From Trichaptum fuscoviolaceum (lineage: Eukaryota; Basidiomycota; Agaricomycetes; Hymenochaetales; Trichaptaceae), in NCBI GenBank assembly GCA_910574455.1, contig CAJSYZ010000011.1, forward strand, positions 1,302,001 through 1,366,000: a DNA stretch of 64,000 bases, read 5' to 3'. Below are positions 23,052 to 36,084 of this stretch, piece by piece. Positions within the stretch are counted from its first letter, which is position 1. Every line of letters begins with the position of its first letter. The notes under the pieces are model-generated. The model saw nothing but the letters and a program-made list of their open reading frames with translations. It was not told where the DNA came from and searched no databases. The position numbers and the translations under genes were made by a program.

Positions 23052-26000
23052 TAGTTGTCCGAGAGTCCCGGCGTCAGCTGACGGACGGGCTTTTGGGACG
23101 TGACAATGCAACTGGTCCAGCTACAGGGGGGAACACGCTCGGGCTGCGCACCACAGACTCTCCACCAACACAGGTTTTTATGCAAGTACGGAAATGGTTC
23201 AAGCGCTTCATCAAGGAGCTGCGAAGCGAGTACGGGTGGGCCTGGTGCAGTCGCAGAAGCCTTTCCCGCAGGTATGTGGCAGATCTTCTTGTTGCTTCCT
23301 AGCTTCTTAGATCCAAGTGATTCCCGTGACGGAAAAAAATGGAAAGAGCATGCGCGGGCACGCGTTTAGAAAAAAGTGTTTTGGATGTCAATGTTCAGAT
23401 GTGCGAATTTGATCAGCATACTGCGCGCACCCGGATACGATCCCTTCGTGTCCCCTTATCCAAAGCGTCAAGGGCTTAGACTGCGCAAGTTCGACGAGGT
23501 TATTGAAGCAGACGACGGTCAAAGTGGTCAACGGAAGCAAAGATTAGGCTCAAGCACTCGCCTACGCATGGCCGCCGCTTCCCATAGCAGATAGAGCGTG
23601 CACATGGCCACTGGAATTCGAGGACTGTGTCTCCCAAGTGTGGGAGCGGGAGACTCGAGGAAAGTCGCGGATAGGCGCCAGAAAGTTTATGAAGGTTACT
23701 ATCTCCGAGTCGGCAAGTCACGGCAAATCCAAACTCTTCAAGTTGCCGAATCTCGACACAAACGATTATTGTCTTCTTGTCCTATCAGTATCTTTATCTC
23801 TTGAATTGTAAGAAGTGACTGTTGTTTCTCTGGTACCGTATTGCTGTCTTACACAAATACTAAGTCAAGCTCATTACTGTTTCTATAGCAGTTATCTTTC
23901 CCCGCGGACGTCATAACAGTGATAGTAGTCTGACAGGACCCTGGCTATACTCAGGCTAATACAGACAATTTAGGTTACGCCCCTGAAAATCTATCTTGAT
24001 CTCTCTTTCATGTTCGCTTAAAGAATGGAGAGCATTGATGCCGCCTTGGAGGGCACGGAAGCTTGAGCTTGCACAACAATGCTTGAACGGATATGGCTAG
24101 CTTAGAGGGAGGGACGATGTAAACTCGAGACCGTTCGCCTCCAGTGTACGCTGTAGTGTCACGGGCCGGATTCACTGGCAAGCCTATCACGGAGTAACAG
24201 AACTAGCGAGTGAGAAAATTAACTGCGATTATAGCTCTGGATCAGAGTGAGCGCGAGACGGTGATTGCAGCCGACCAAATATTGCTAAGTGGGACAGCAC
24301 AGCCTCTTCATGTCAAATGTTCTAATCTTAAAGGTGCTGTCCAGTTTGCATAAAAACTAGAAAATGCGAGGTCGCATGGGTAGGTAAGAGTTTGAGATCG
24401 TTTTATCGAGACCACCACTACATGATTCCGAGTCCCTCATTGATTTAGCGGAGGGTCGTGTAACGTGCACAATGAGCCATTGACCGCTCAAGTCATTCGC
24501 CTGATGCACCACGGACATTCCGCCCGATCCCAACGCATATTGCTTGAAATGACAAAAGATCTGCAATGGCTATACTTCGGGTGCAATGTGTTTTGGGCGT
24601 CATTAATAACTACAAGTGGCTTTCCTGAACGTTGAGAAATTAGTACATATGCAGAAAGAGTGGACATATAGCTCCGAAAGCCTCGCAGAATTGCTCATCG
24701 AGTCCTTTAATGAGCGCAAGAGTGCACTCATGACTATTTATACTAATGAGCGTGGGAAATGAGCAATACAAGCAGTATACAATGTACACATTGCATATTG
24801 CATATTGTACACTGCATAATGTGTATATTGTACATTGTATATATATGCTACAGTAAGAATGACAGAAAGGAAGCCGACTTCGAAGAGACGATTGACATGT
24901 TTAGCTCCGGAATCGTCCGGGAAAGTGCCAAAAATAAGCTATTGTAGCCAATCAAAATTCAGCTACTGCGTCATCATCATCACCTCGGCTTCCCGGCACA
25001 GGCATCTGTCAAGTACTTATTGTACATTTTTCTCTATGATATGTCTCAGCATTTCATGTCATTATCCTTGGAGGTTTAAATCTGTACCATGACTTCTCTG
25101 GTGGTAATGACTCGCCAGTGCAGATTGGTGGCTTGTTCATGAGACGCTTACGGCATGATGTTATACAAGTCAAGTATTGCTTAGGGCAGGTCTGTTGACC
25201 CCTTAGGAGAAATCGCCTCTCCGAAACTTTGACTTGAACTTCATCTCCTACTTATATACAGTTCACTATCATCACTCGTCGACCGTTACAAATAAAGCCA
25301 CAACTCATTAAGCCTCTCCAGCATTCTTGGTGTCAGCCAAAAATTCCGAGAAACAACCATCAATTCTCAGCGGCTGATTGATCTCAACCAACCTGGGTAA
25401 AAATAGCGCAAGCAACCGTCCGTGCAAGTCACGGCTACGCCGAATACGAAGGACGGGTCCCATCACACCTGGATAGCCGTGGCCGACATGCTTGACGATG
25501 ATAACATGATGATCATTTTCGCTTTCTCGCGTACCTGGCGACCCACACGACGTTCGGTGGTTGGCTTTACTGAGTCGCCTGGCCAATGATCCAGCGCTGA
25601 CTTGACATCTATGGGAGATTATTGGTTTTCCTGACATCAGATGTCCTCTCTTCCGAGCTCTTCGCGAATGGGAGCATCGGCCTGGCTTCAGCGTCGATAT
25701 ATCATCGCCTCGAGGTCAGACGATTATATACATCAGGTCCGATACTATGTCTTTGGGATTCGCCACGACGATTCACATTTCGGCACATAATTGACGAATT
25801 GTTTTCTGCGCAGCCTGAGTCCGTTCTGCTGATGCGATCAAACTGTTCTCCGCACTCGCGACTCACCGGTCTCAGGTCCAACGGACGCCGTTTCATTTTG
25901 ATGAATGTGCTGAAATCCACCTGGGGTCCAAGACATTTCAGCATGGCCCTTCTTTTGGCTTGCCGCCCAAGATGTTAGCAGACTCCACTGCGAATCTTTC

Positions 26001-26610
26001 GCTGATCGTCGATCACGTCATGCCTAGCAACCAAACGAGCTCCCGCCCAAATGCCCACCAAACTTGCACCTATCGGTCGTACGAGCCCTTTGCGCCGACT
26101 TCGTTCTAGGACATCTGCTGCCTGTGCACAACCCGAGCTAGCTCGGATATGGGCAATACTCCTGGCGTCTTAATGTCGTTTCCAGGCTGGCTACATTTTT
26201 AGTGAATTCGTCATCAACTCGACCAATACACCGGTCGCATCAAAAATAGATTCGGACAACGATGTATCGACAAGTAAGCCAATGCCATGCAGCATGCCAG
26301 GATTGCCGGCCGCTGCTGATGGCAGTGTTGTATATCTCTTCGCGCCCAAGTCTCATCTACCGCTAGATTTACCCATGTCAACATCGGCTTGGCTCGAATT
26401 CTCGCAAATGCCTGAGGCTGTACATCTCCCCTGCAGCTGCTGTTCGCCCTCTGTCATCAAGCACGACCGCATCTAACCGGCAAGATGGCAATCGTAATAG
26501 CCAGCTCATTGGATGCACTTTCGGCTAGAGTCTGGTCTTTCGCCGGAATGAACGCCTGGTATCCGTCAATCACTCCTGTCTAATATCTGTGCCATCACCC
26601 GGCTTCTCCT
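23052..26610. other. Gene-poor region
   Basis: About 3.5 kb with no gene I can support. The longest open stretches (25308-25637 and 25702-25944 on minus, 25622-25978 on plus) have no clear family signature. A few words on the minus strand (such as IGASLVGIWAGARLVARH near 26080-26030 and HHVIIVKHVGHGYPG near 25500) are loosely reminiscent of an FAD-dependent oxidase, but stops and frame changes separate them. A foldback of TGTACATTGT type lies at 24779-24838. Confidence 0.4.
24779..24838. repeat. AT-rich foldback / degenerate repeat
   Basis: ACAATGTACA at 24779 and its exact reverse complement TGTACATTGT at 24829-24838 enclose further TGCATATTG and ATTGTACA repeats. The stretch could form a 60-nt hairpin. 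It is not in a recognised gene. Confidence 0.55.
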
Positions 26611-26619
26611 TGTTCGCCA

Positions 26620-26627
26620 TATATAAA
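26620..26627 (+). promoter_or_regulatory. TATA box of the secreted Cys-rich gene
   Basis: TATATAAA lies 115 bp before the ATG at 26742 and is followed by an 80-bp pyrimidine-rich leader. That pattern is common in strongly expressed fungal genes. Confidence 0.55.
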
Positions 26628-26741
26628 CCTAGCAAGGGCCACTTCTCTTTTCCCCAGAGCCAGTTCTCCTCTCACCCTCCTTTCACCTTTCGTTCACTCT
26701 ACTCTCACTTACCCTTCCTTACATTAACGTCGTCTGGAACG

Positions 26742-27788
26742 ATGAAGTTTCTTGCCACTCCTTTGACAACGCTCGTGCTCTGCCTCGGCGTGCTCGGTGC
26801 GACGATCCAGGTTCGCAAGCCTGCCGGAAGCAGCAGCAGTATGTTATTTCACTGTTCACAAGCCACTTCATACTTATCTCCGCATGTCATAGCCACAAAG
26901 GTTTCTGCGAAGGACAAGTGCCCGACCGCACAAGTCGTGACGACCCAGACGATCAACATCGGCAACGGTCTCTCCATCAACCGCACGACCTTCGCTTGCC
27001 CCGACCAGTCGCTCCGTCAGGCATCCCAGACCCCTCCTCCTGCGAGCAAGCAGATCCCGACAAACGTTGTCGGCAAGCGTGACTCTATCTTTGCTGCCTT
27101 TGAGAAGCGCAATGCTGTTGAGTGCAGGACCCCCGCCCCAGAGTGCCAGTGCGGCCAGGACTGTGAGTATCTCCTTTCTTTCTTTCGGATCTCATTCCCC
27201 CTCGCGTCCATCAAGTGTTCGGCATCGAACCTCCTCTTTTTGCCGTGTTCTGTGCCTGCCTTGTTCTATTTTCTGTGCTTGGTTACGACCAAATCAAAAT
27301 GTCTTGACGCTGATCAACTCCCTCGCGATCTATTTATAGTTTCCTGCTCCTGCCAGAACGTGACGGCGCAAGCACCTGCATCCTCGGACTGTGCTATCCT
27401 CATCGACAGCACGCAGGCTATCTCTCAAGCTGCCGGCCCGACCTTCCTCGTCCAGCCCGACAACTTTGAACTCGTCACCTTTGGCACATGTGCGCTCGAG
27501 TGGACCAATTTCGGCTGTGATACTCTTGAGTACTGCTGGGATGAACTCGTAAGATTTCCTGTTTGTGCGTAGAGAGGCAAGGTACTGACGCATGAGTCGA
27601 AAATACAGGGAAGCACCGCAGGTGTTGTTAACCAGCTCTGCTTCGAGCAGGGTGGCGGAACTGCCGCGGCCTGCAACGCCGACGATGATCTCTGGCTCCT
27701 GCAGTACGGTTGATTTCCTTTTCTCTATCTTCCAAAACTAACGGAATTTTCATTCACTATCTTTAGGGCTCTCCGTGTCGGGTCATGA
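26742..27788 (+). CDS. Small secreted cysteine-rich protein
   Basis: Five exons (26742-26838, 26893-27162, 27340-27548, 27609-27703, 27767-27788) close in phase to 230 residues. MKFLATPLTTLVLCLGVLGA is a clear signal peptide. The mature protein has about a dozen Cys, including CRTPAPECQCGQDF and SCSCQNVTA, then CAILIDSTQAI, FGTCALEWTNFGCDTLEYC and a C-terminal LCFEQGGGTAAACN. A basic site GKRDS in the middle could be cleaved by Kex2. The pattern fits an unnamed family of secreted proteins in Agaricomycetes; I do not know its role. A TATA box and pyrimidine-rich leader suggest high expression. Confidence 0.78.
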
Positions 27789-28064
27789 TTAACTGACCTC
27801 TCAATCGGCAAACGCATTGCGATGAACTGGTTCATTGTACATCTTGTCTTTCTCGCTAGCACTTTTAGCACAGGTTATTATTGTCAAGGATTGTATCATG
27901 TTTTATTCGTTCTTAGGGTAGTAGAGTGTTCTATTGGTATTTGAGAGGTTTTTTCTTTTGCATGAAAAGCCGGTGTCTGGCAAAAAGTAAGCGCAAATGT
28001 TCCGTCAAGGTCTTTTTACTTCGCAAATATCAAAACCGCAAGTAACATACACGACGTTCATCAC

Positions 28065-28869
28065 CTAGAGATTATCTTTACATTCCTTGTTGCGAAGCCA
28101 GTCTATCGTCACGTCCTCTAAATGATCGTCGAAGTCGCCGATATTCTGGTGCATATTCCGTTCATGTATTAGTTGCAAGACACGTGTTGGAGATGCCGGA
28201 GAGGAAAGCTTAAACTGAGACGAGTCTGTGAAAGGCTGGATGTCTTCTGCCCGGACGGCCGGACGCCATGATGAGGAGTTGCCTTGCGGAAGATAAGGCT
28301 GAGGAACGCGATGTTTTTATAAACAATTGTGATCTATTTGAGAGAAATGACACGTACGAGCAATGCAGGCTCTCCAGCGGCTAACTTCGAGCCGTCCACC
28401 TAAGAGTCAAGAACCACTGAGAGGTTTCTCCAAAGCACAGCAGAACGATAAGCGTACCACAAAGGCCACAGCCAGAGAGAAGTCCTTCTTGATTGTTTCG
28501 GCGACCCTTTCACCCACAGGTGCGAGCGACAGGTCGCCTATTTGCTCAGATGCCTGGTAGTATCCCACAACGAAGAGTCCTAGCGACTGGGCGTGATTTC
28601 GGGCCTCTCAAATACGCAAGTAGCCAGGCTGCGTCAGCTCGTCTGTTCAGAGAAGGGGAAGCACGTTAACTCACAAGATCTAATCCGATCTCCATGCTTG
28701 GACTCAAGCTCGTCCAGTGATGCAATAGAGGGATCGCGTCGCTGATCTGCACTGCGCCTGAATTTGCCTCCTTCCCGAGAAGTACACCATTTACTTGCTT
28801 ATGGGGATACTTCGCTGCGTGTAGTGCTACCTTAAGGTAAGCTTGGTGCGCGACAGTGTAGGTGGTCAT
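28065..28869 (-). CDS. EMC8: ER membrane protein complex subunit 8/9
   Basis: Subunit of the ER membrane complex, which inserts tail-anchored and multi-pass proteins; this subunit is a catalytically dead MPN-fold protein on the cytosolic face. Exons 28869-28675, 28604-28458, 28399-28358 and 28298-28065 join in phase to 205 residues, the family's usual size. The N terminus reads YTVAHQAYLKVALHAAKYPHKQVNGVLLG, then ISDAIPLLHHWTSLSPSMEIGLDL, the signature of UPF0172/EMC8-9. Exon 2 has LGLFVVGYYQASEQ, and the C terminus is NIGDFDDHLEDVTIDWLRN. It is divergent with BUD32, 276 bp apart. A degraded partial copy lies at about 33020-33210. Confidence 0.93.
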
Positions 28870-29145
28870 GGTTGTATTTATTGTTCAGGTCGACATCAAT
28901 CAGAGTGTTTGTGGACCGGCGCTTGCCGACGTTGTTAACTTGTGGGCGTCTATTGCGTTCTCTAACTCCTTCATCAATCTGCTACGACGTTGAAACCTTG
29001 AAATCCCTCCAACAGCACTCAGAACGAATCTCGGAGACAGAAATTGACACTGTCTGCTACCCTCTAATCAAAGCGGCATCTTCAACTACCATTGTCTTAA
29101 AATTGTTTGAAAACAATATACTCGCATTGTCATTCTGTGAACGCG

Positions 29146-30381
<1,236 letters not shown>

Positions 30382-30794
30382 TCTTCGAGCCTACCTGTAC
30401 AGTAGACGACGATGGATCCTTCCTCATCATCTCACGGGAGAACGGGGAAGGTCAATACAGGTATTGGGATGGAAAAAAACATCTCATTCTTCCATCTCCT
30501 GCGTATAAAGAAACCGACAAAACCTACACACATAAACTGTAAACTTGAAGGCTTAAACGAAGAGTCGGATTATTCGAGGCAATGTAAGTGCCAACGTTCA
30601 AATATATTGATACATAACTCTCAAAGAAGTTGAAAAGTAATTTAGCATTTTTATATTAGGATTTCCGAAAAGAACCAAGTGGTAATTAGAATAAGATGGC
30701 TGTCCATCAAAGTATCAGTATCTATTCTACTGTCCAAAGCAAAGTTGTCTCCAAGGTCCTCCAATTCAGCCGAGTATCGCAATCGGCTGAGGTA
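30382..30794. other. Convergent 3' spacer
   Basis: About 410 bp between BUD32 and the minus-strand repeat gene. I see nothing in it. Confidence 0.5.
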
Positions 30795-31549
30795 TTACGC
30801 GCTGGTTGCTACCGGGATTGAGGTCTCGGTACTAAACTTGGATGCGGAAATCGCGGTGTCCAATATAGGGCTGGATTTGACCGTGGTGACCTTAGCGATG
30901 ATAGTTCCACTGGCGGGGGAAATCTCTGTAAGGAACGTTCCGGAGAAAGGCTCTTCGACGCTTGTTCCACCGGCGGGGAAAGCCTCGGTAACGATCGTTC
31001 CGGGGATTGGCCATTCGACACTTGTTACACTGGCGGGGAAAGTCTCAGTCACGACCGTTCCGGAGAAAAGCTCTCCGACGCTTATTCCGCTGGGAGGGAA
31101 AGCCTCTGTAACGTCCGTTCCGGAGGAAGGCTCTGCGACGATTGTTCCACTGGCGGGGAAAGCCTCTGTGCCAATCGTACCAGAGGATTCTGTAGCGGCC
31201 GGTCCACTGGATGTGAAGATCGACGTGATCGATGATGGGTAAACGTCCGTCGTAGCGGAGGAGAAGAGGGTACCAGGACCCGTAGCATCGCTGACGGTTG
31301 TGAACTGCGAGGGGGCAACGCTGCTTTCTATGACCGACGCGCTACCGACAGCCGTGGACGGCGCAGCCGCCACAGTTGTGGGCTCAGCACCTATGAAGGT
31401 GGGGGTTGTCGTGAGCTGAGGGACCTATAGTAAGTTTCATAGATAGTACATCTTTAGCCTCGCAATCTATGGAAAAGGTAGGGAATACATACAGGCATGG
31501 CGCTTGCAGCGAGCGCAACTGCTAAAAGAACGAACTGTGTAGTGAACAT
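30795..31549 (-). CDS. Secreted Ser/Thr-rich repeat protein
   Basis: Exon 1 (31549-31493) encodes MFTTQFVLLAVALAASAMP, a signal peptide; a 68-nt intron leads to exon 2 (31424-30795), for a total of 228 residues. The mature protein is almost Cys-free and rich in Ser, Thr, Val, Ala and Pro. It contains five tandem 20-residue units of the form GTxVTEAFPASGTSVEEPFS. This composition suggests an O-glycosylated cell-wall or extracellular protein, but no GPI signal is visible at the C terminus (SIPVATSA). I do not recognise the family. A TATA box is 82 bp upstream. Confidence 0.7.
30907..31206. repeat. 60-bp coding minisatellite, five units
   Basis: Unit starts near 30907, 30967, 31027, 31087 and 31147, each beginning with a form of CCACTGGCGGGGAAA. 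The period is exactly 60 bp, so copy-number change keeps the frame of the secreted protein on minus. Confidence 0.85.
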
Positions 31550-31630
31550 GGTGAAGAGAAATTGAATCTTGTAAGTCAACAAAAGTAGAGTAGGAGAGGA
31601 GCTGATCTATGCTACGAAGTGTTCTTCAGT

Positions 31631-31638
31631 CTTTTATA
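31631..31638 (-). promoter_or_regulatory. TATA box of the repeat-protein gene
   Basis: TATAAAAG on minus, 82 bp before the ATG at 31549. Confidence 0.5.
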
Positions 31639-31639
31639 C

Positions 31640-33019
31640 GAGGAAAATAGCAGCTTAGCGGCCATGCATGACCACAAAGCCCGGTCGCTCGTTGCTGCGG
31701 AAGTGAGGATTGTCTTGTGATGAAGGTCTTCACACACCGTGGTTGCTATGACTTTGCTTACAGCCTTAGAGGCAGTGTAGAAGAAAGCAGAGATGCGAGA
31801 ATGAAGTTAGTATGCCATATGCTTTCCCGTCCTAACAAAGTGGCTGCTGCAGTCTCATTTCGGTGACCGTTAGTAACCAACTCAGAGAATTCGCGTGGGG
31901 CCAATTTCCGATTTCATAGCCACACTGTATTAGTCTTCAAAACTGAGAGCAATTACGGATGGAGGTTAGAGGGAGAGTAAACTTGAACCTCGATGTTGTG
32001 AAACGCTGGCTCCTCTCTCTTTGGAACAGAACACGCTTGCTTCCCAGCGCACGCAATGCTTGCATAGCACTTCCTTGCGAATACATGATTCCGCAGTTAT
32101 TTCGTGAATAAGAGCCTCGCGGAATGTATCTATTTGCTAGAATAAGCTTTTATGCCAAGAACTATGTAGCTCTGGATCTACGTTCAGCCGTTCGGTATGC
32201 CGCATGTGAATGCGACAGGTTAAATTACTCCGGGGGTCCGTACTTTCAAACTCGCCAAAGCATCAACAGACGACTTGTCTGAGCTTAATCTAGTAATTAT
32301 GAATCTTCAGAAGCAAGTAAGTCATGCTAGATGTCTATAGTGATTATCAGCAAAACAAATTTCAATGAGTTTATGCAGTTTGCTTTGAGTTTTGCCGATT
32401 GTTTGCCGAGACGCCGAAAACAACGGCGACAGTCAGGGACCAGCATGCCGATATGCCGCCGCCATGCTTGCGGCCAGCTTAATAAATTGTTTTGGATACC
32501 TATCACAAGAGTATCAAAATATATGCTCGAAGAGAAGGTATATCTTCTATCACATAGCCAAACGTCTTCCAGAAATCTGTACAAAGGCAATAATAATATG
32601 TTTATACTTTCAGGAGGGAAGCGCTATTACCTTTATATGGTTAGATCTCTCCATCAGTTTGATGTCTAGCGCCTACATGGACCCACATTGAATTCAACGC
32701 TTCAGAAACAGTGCATACGGAATCTACAAAAGCTTCATACTAAACTGGAAGGAAATGCTTGAGTAATGGTATATTATCTTAAGCTATAGACTTTGCTGCT
32801 TGAAGTCGGTTCTGGGCCCTTTATGAACTACTACAATTAATGCTTAGTTCCTGTAGCGCAATGGTACTTTGTGTTATTGAGCCTTTTGCTACAAGCCGCA
32901 CCTCGGTATGGAATGAGCATCCGAGAGCCTCAGCCCAATAGGTTCAGAGAAATACTTTACAATCAATATGAAGGCGCAAGCAGCCATTCTGAGTCAATTA
33001 GTCTGTTTCAGAGATTGAC
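31640..33019. other. Intergenic, AT-rich
   Basis: About 1.4 kb in which I see no gene; the frames at 32327-32691 overlap on both strands and lack family features. Confidence 0.45.
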
Positions 33020-33210
33020 AAACGCGAACTCACTAGCCTGAAATCGAATCCGATCTCCGTGCTTGGACTCAAACTCGTCCATAGCACCGCTAGTTTTCAA
33101 TGCACCTGAATTCGGCTCCTTTCCAAAAAGTACACCATATAATTGCCTATGCGGATATTGTTCTACATGTAGCACTACCTTGAGATATGCCTGCTAGTGT
33201 TGTTCGACAT
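33020..33210 (-). pseudogene. Degraded partial copy of EMC8/9 exon 1
   Basis: On minus this matches EMC8/9 exon 1 and the first bases of its intron (28660-28869). Shared words include CCGATCTCC-TGCTTGGACTCAA, AAAGTACACCAT or AGAAGTACACCAT, and ACTACCTTGAG versus GCTACCTTAAG. About 30 bp in the middle are missing relative to the gene, the start codon is lost, and many substitutions are present. Because intron sequence is included, the copy arose through DNA rather than mRNA. Confidence 0.8.
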
Positions 33211-33500
33211 AAAACCACACCGTACAAGCATCTCATCAGCCAAAATACGGCCCATATACTAGAAATACTCAATTGTACGGGCCGTACCCGTACTATGTAC
33301 TAGTATACTAGTAGTATTCGGATATAATCATAAACGGTTACGGGTCTTCCGGTGCTTACTATATTTAGTATAGATTTACCACGAATTTGCGTCAAGTCGT
33401 CGAGACTCTTGACTTGACTCTTGACTATTGACTGCACAAATTGTTCTTCCTCATATTCTTATATTCATACATGCCAAATGACCGCGCAGTAAGGATTTAT

Positions 33501-34441
33501 CTACAAGACACGACTGGCAACAACATCAACTGTCACTACCTCAGGAGTGTTGACAAAGAATTCGTCGACCTTTGAAAAGAGTGCAGCAGCGACTTGGCCG
33601 TTCAAGTGAGCTTGCCTGTCGAACGGGCGACGAGAAGACGCAAACTGTATTAGTGTGAAGGGCCTTTGGGATAAAGTGGCTTCCTCACCTTCCCTCCTCG
33701 CTCTCGGAGAAGTCGAAAATGCCGAATACGTTGCTTCCCTCAAGCTTGACCGCATACCACTGCGGAGTCAGCGTCTCCTCATTGACGAGCGGCAACGCGG
33801 ACTAGAATATTGCATGTTCAGTAAGTAGTTGTTAAGGTGCGTATAGATATGAACTTACTATCAAGAATTTTTTGACATCCTCCACCTTGTCTGGTTTCGC
33901 CTCTACGAGGACACGCAGCCCAACCTTCACATCGGCCTTCTGGACCTTGTAACACGATAAAGTCAGATCCCGCCGTCAATTAGCTTCGCCAGAACACACT
34001 TTGCTTGCAAGAACTTCTGCCTTGTTGATCTGGGGACCACCAACGATCAAAGCGGGCGCATTGGCAACCAGGGCTTCTGCAACCTTGCCTGCGATCATAA
34101 TTAAGGACATTAGCGCAACTCCTTCGTCTCAGGGCGACCGATATGACCATACCTGTTAAATGTGCTCCCCGGCCTTCTTCGGCTGCGAAAGTGTCAAAGA
34201 TCGCAAATGTTGGGGTGCTTGCGTAGGAGTCACTGGTGTACTTGACTGCATACCACTGCAGCGTGAGCGGCTCGCCGTCGACTATTCCTCGGCCAGCGAG
34301 CAGGAATTTCTCAACATCTTCGACCTTGGCCCCCTGAGCAGGAAGAGGTACAAAGAGACCGACGGATGCTTCAATCTCATTGTCAGTTCATCTCATACGA
34401 GAATTGTTTGTCGGACATTGTCTTCACGTACGAGTTGACAT
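33501..34441 (-). CDS. Protein with two ABM-like (dimeric alpha-beta barrel) domains
   Basis: Minus-strand multi-exon gene encoding two similar domains. Domain 1 (about 34390-34020): EASVGLFVPLPAQGAKVEDV, LQWYAVKYTS, TFAIFDTFAAEEGRGAHLT, KVAEALVANAPALI. Domain 2 (about 33950-33501): KVGLRVLVEAKPDKVEDVKK, PQWYAVKLEGSNVFGIFDFSE, EEGRQAHLNGQVAAALF, ending VDVVASRVL. Each has the usual order of an antibiotic-biosynthesis-monooxygenase-like fold: beta strand, WYAVK, FxIFDTF, GRxAHL, AAL. The duplication is internal and old. Proteins of this fold act as small oxygenases or binding proteins; the substrate is unknown. The ATG at 34441 is the only nearby candidate, but its splice to domain 1 is not resolved. 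Confidence 0.72.
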
Positions 34442-35985
34442 GGCTGTTGGTCTTTCCGTACGAATAGCTTGATAGGAGCTCGTATGAAAATCGCAGCCTG
34501 GGGTGGTTGGTATGACATCTATCGAAGGACAGTTACACTCTGTTTATATGCAGTCATTCGCGCTCACACGAAGTGGTAACGTGCTGGGCTCGTACATCAG
34601 TAGGGATGGGAACAAAACAGGGCGAAGAATGAGCGTAAATGGAGATCAGGCTTGTCATCTTTCTCAAGGATTAGTGAACGATTTGTAAGATCTCTCATGG
34701 CGCTGCTGAATTGTTCACATTACCATAGACTGATCTGATAGTCGTTGTCAGCGCTCAATATACATTGATCTGCCCTGGGGCAGTGAATATTCTCCAATGA
34801 AATCAAGGTATGCTGCAGCTCGTCGAAGCCCTCGCCTTCTTCAGAAATGGTCAGCCATAGGTCCTGTCCAGATGCATGACCGTCATTCACCGCGCAAGAG
34901 TACGAAAAGGAGGATCCGTTGACGCCGAACGCTGTTGGACTTTTAATCGAGATGCAACTCGGCAATAAACACCTAGGCTCGCAAGCCAGCCGTTAGTGTA
35001 ATGTTGTAGTAACGGCTGGTACGACTCAATCAGAAGTGGCCGAGTCACCACAATTTGACCGATTTGGAATTGAATATAAAGGGAAGGACCCTACTGTTTG
35101 ACCGAAAGGGTGGGAGTGAGACAAAATGAGAGTAAAAGTCCCACGCGATCTGCGCGCGCTCTTTTCCTACTACTATGTAATACAACGTACCACGACGTCG
35201 TATTTATGTCGTAGTTAATTTATGCAGAATTCTACACCTTTGAAGCGTCCATTAGGGGAGCGTAATCAAAATATCTCATTCTCTCACTTTACTCAAGGTG
35301 AGCTTAATGCGAAACGAGTGTATCCGCAACTGAAAAAGCGAAGCTTGCGCGACTTCGAACACTGGCAGCTCGAGCGCATTGTCACAATTCGAGACCCCTT
35401 CGAAAGCGAGTGCGACACCTTACAATGTGTATGCGCTCATATTAGATAGATAGGTAGTAAATATATAGCACAAAATCTGCATGTATTCGCTATCTGATTC
35501 TAATACAAGTTGAATTTCAAGAAAAAAAAGGAGTGACCGGGACTCGGGAAGCAAGTTGAACCTAAGGACCCTGTGAGAATTTGCCACCACTAAGCTGAAT
35601 AATCAGGCACACTGTGACCACTGGCAATGGGTCACATTGAGGTTACTGGCCTCCTTATGATTGAGTCATACCAGTCGTTACTATATCACAACACTAACGA
35701 CTGGTTTACGAGTCTAAATAAACACCCATCTTTCTCATTCCAGATGGGCCACCGCTGTGGCAAGCTCCCTGGCACGCTCTGGGTTATCAAGGGCTAGGGA
35801 GTTTCTTTGCTGACGACGGTTTCAAGCGACACGGAAATTGGACTGGGAAATAGGGCGTAGCGAATTGGGAAGGTAATAGGGGCAGTTTCCGTTCGAATGA
35901 GTAATCGCGCGTGCGAAATGCTGAAGGGAAAGTATCGTTAAACAACTTCAAATTGATGTGTAATTAAGTTCTTGAAAGAATGTTA
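34442..35985. other. Gene-poor flank of the Helitron island
   Basis: I see no supported gene. A minus-strand open stretch at 34720-34965 has protein-like composition (SGQDLWLTISEEGEGFDEL) but no partner exons I can find. A perfect 7-bp hairpin (CCCATCT...AGATGGG) lies near 35727-35750. I could not tell where host sequence ends and transposon sequence begins. Confidence 0.4.
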
Positions 35986-36084
35986 TGTGTGTGTGGTGTA
36001 ACGGTAACTAGCAGTTTTTTTTCGGTCAAAGCTGCGTGTTCGAGTCGCCTTCGAGTTCTTACTAGTAAATGTCACGGGGTCTTT

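Noticed and set aside
25308..26560. Possible FAD-dependent oxidase remains on minus
   Set aside because: Only two or three loosely similar words, in different frames with stops between them; not enough to call a pseudogene.
30679..31242. 187-residue plus-strand open frame with Val/Pro-rich repeats
   Set aside because: It is antisense to the secreted repeat protein on minus, which has a signal peptide, intron and TATA box; the 60-bp repeat keeps both frames open.
35727..35750. Hairpin CCCATCT/AGATGGG as a Helitron end
   Set aside because: No CTRR follows at the right distance, and it is on the 5' side of the Rep gene.
35987..36060. Functional tRNA gene
   Set aside because: A and B boxes are present but the stems do not pair and an internal T run would stop Pol III; kept only as a finding.
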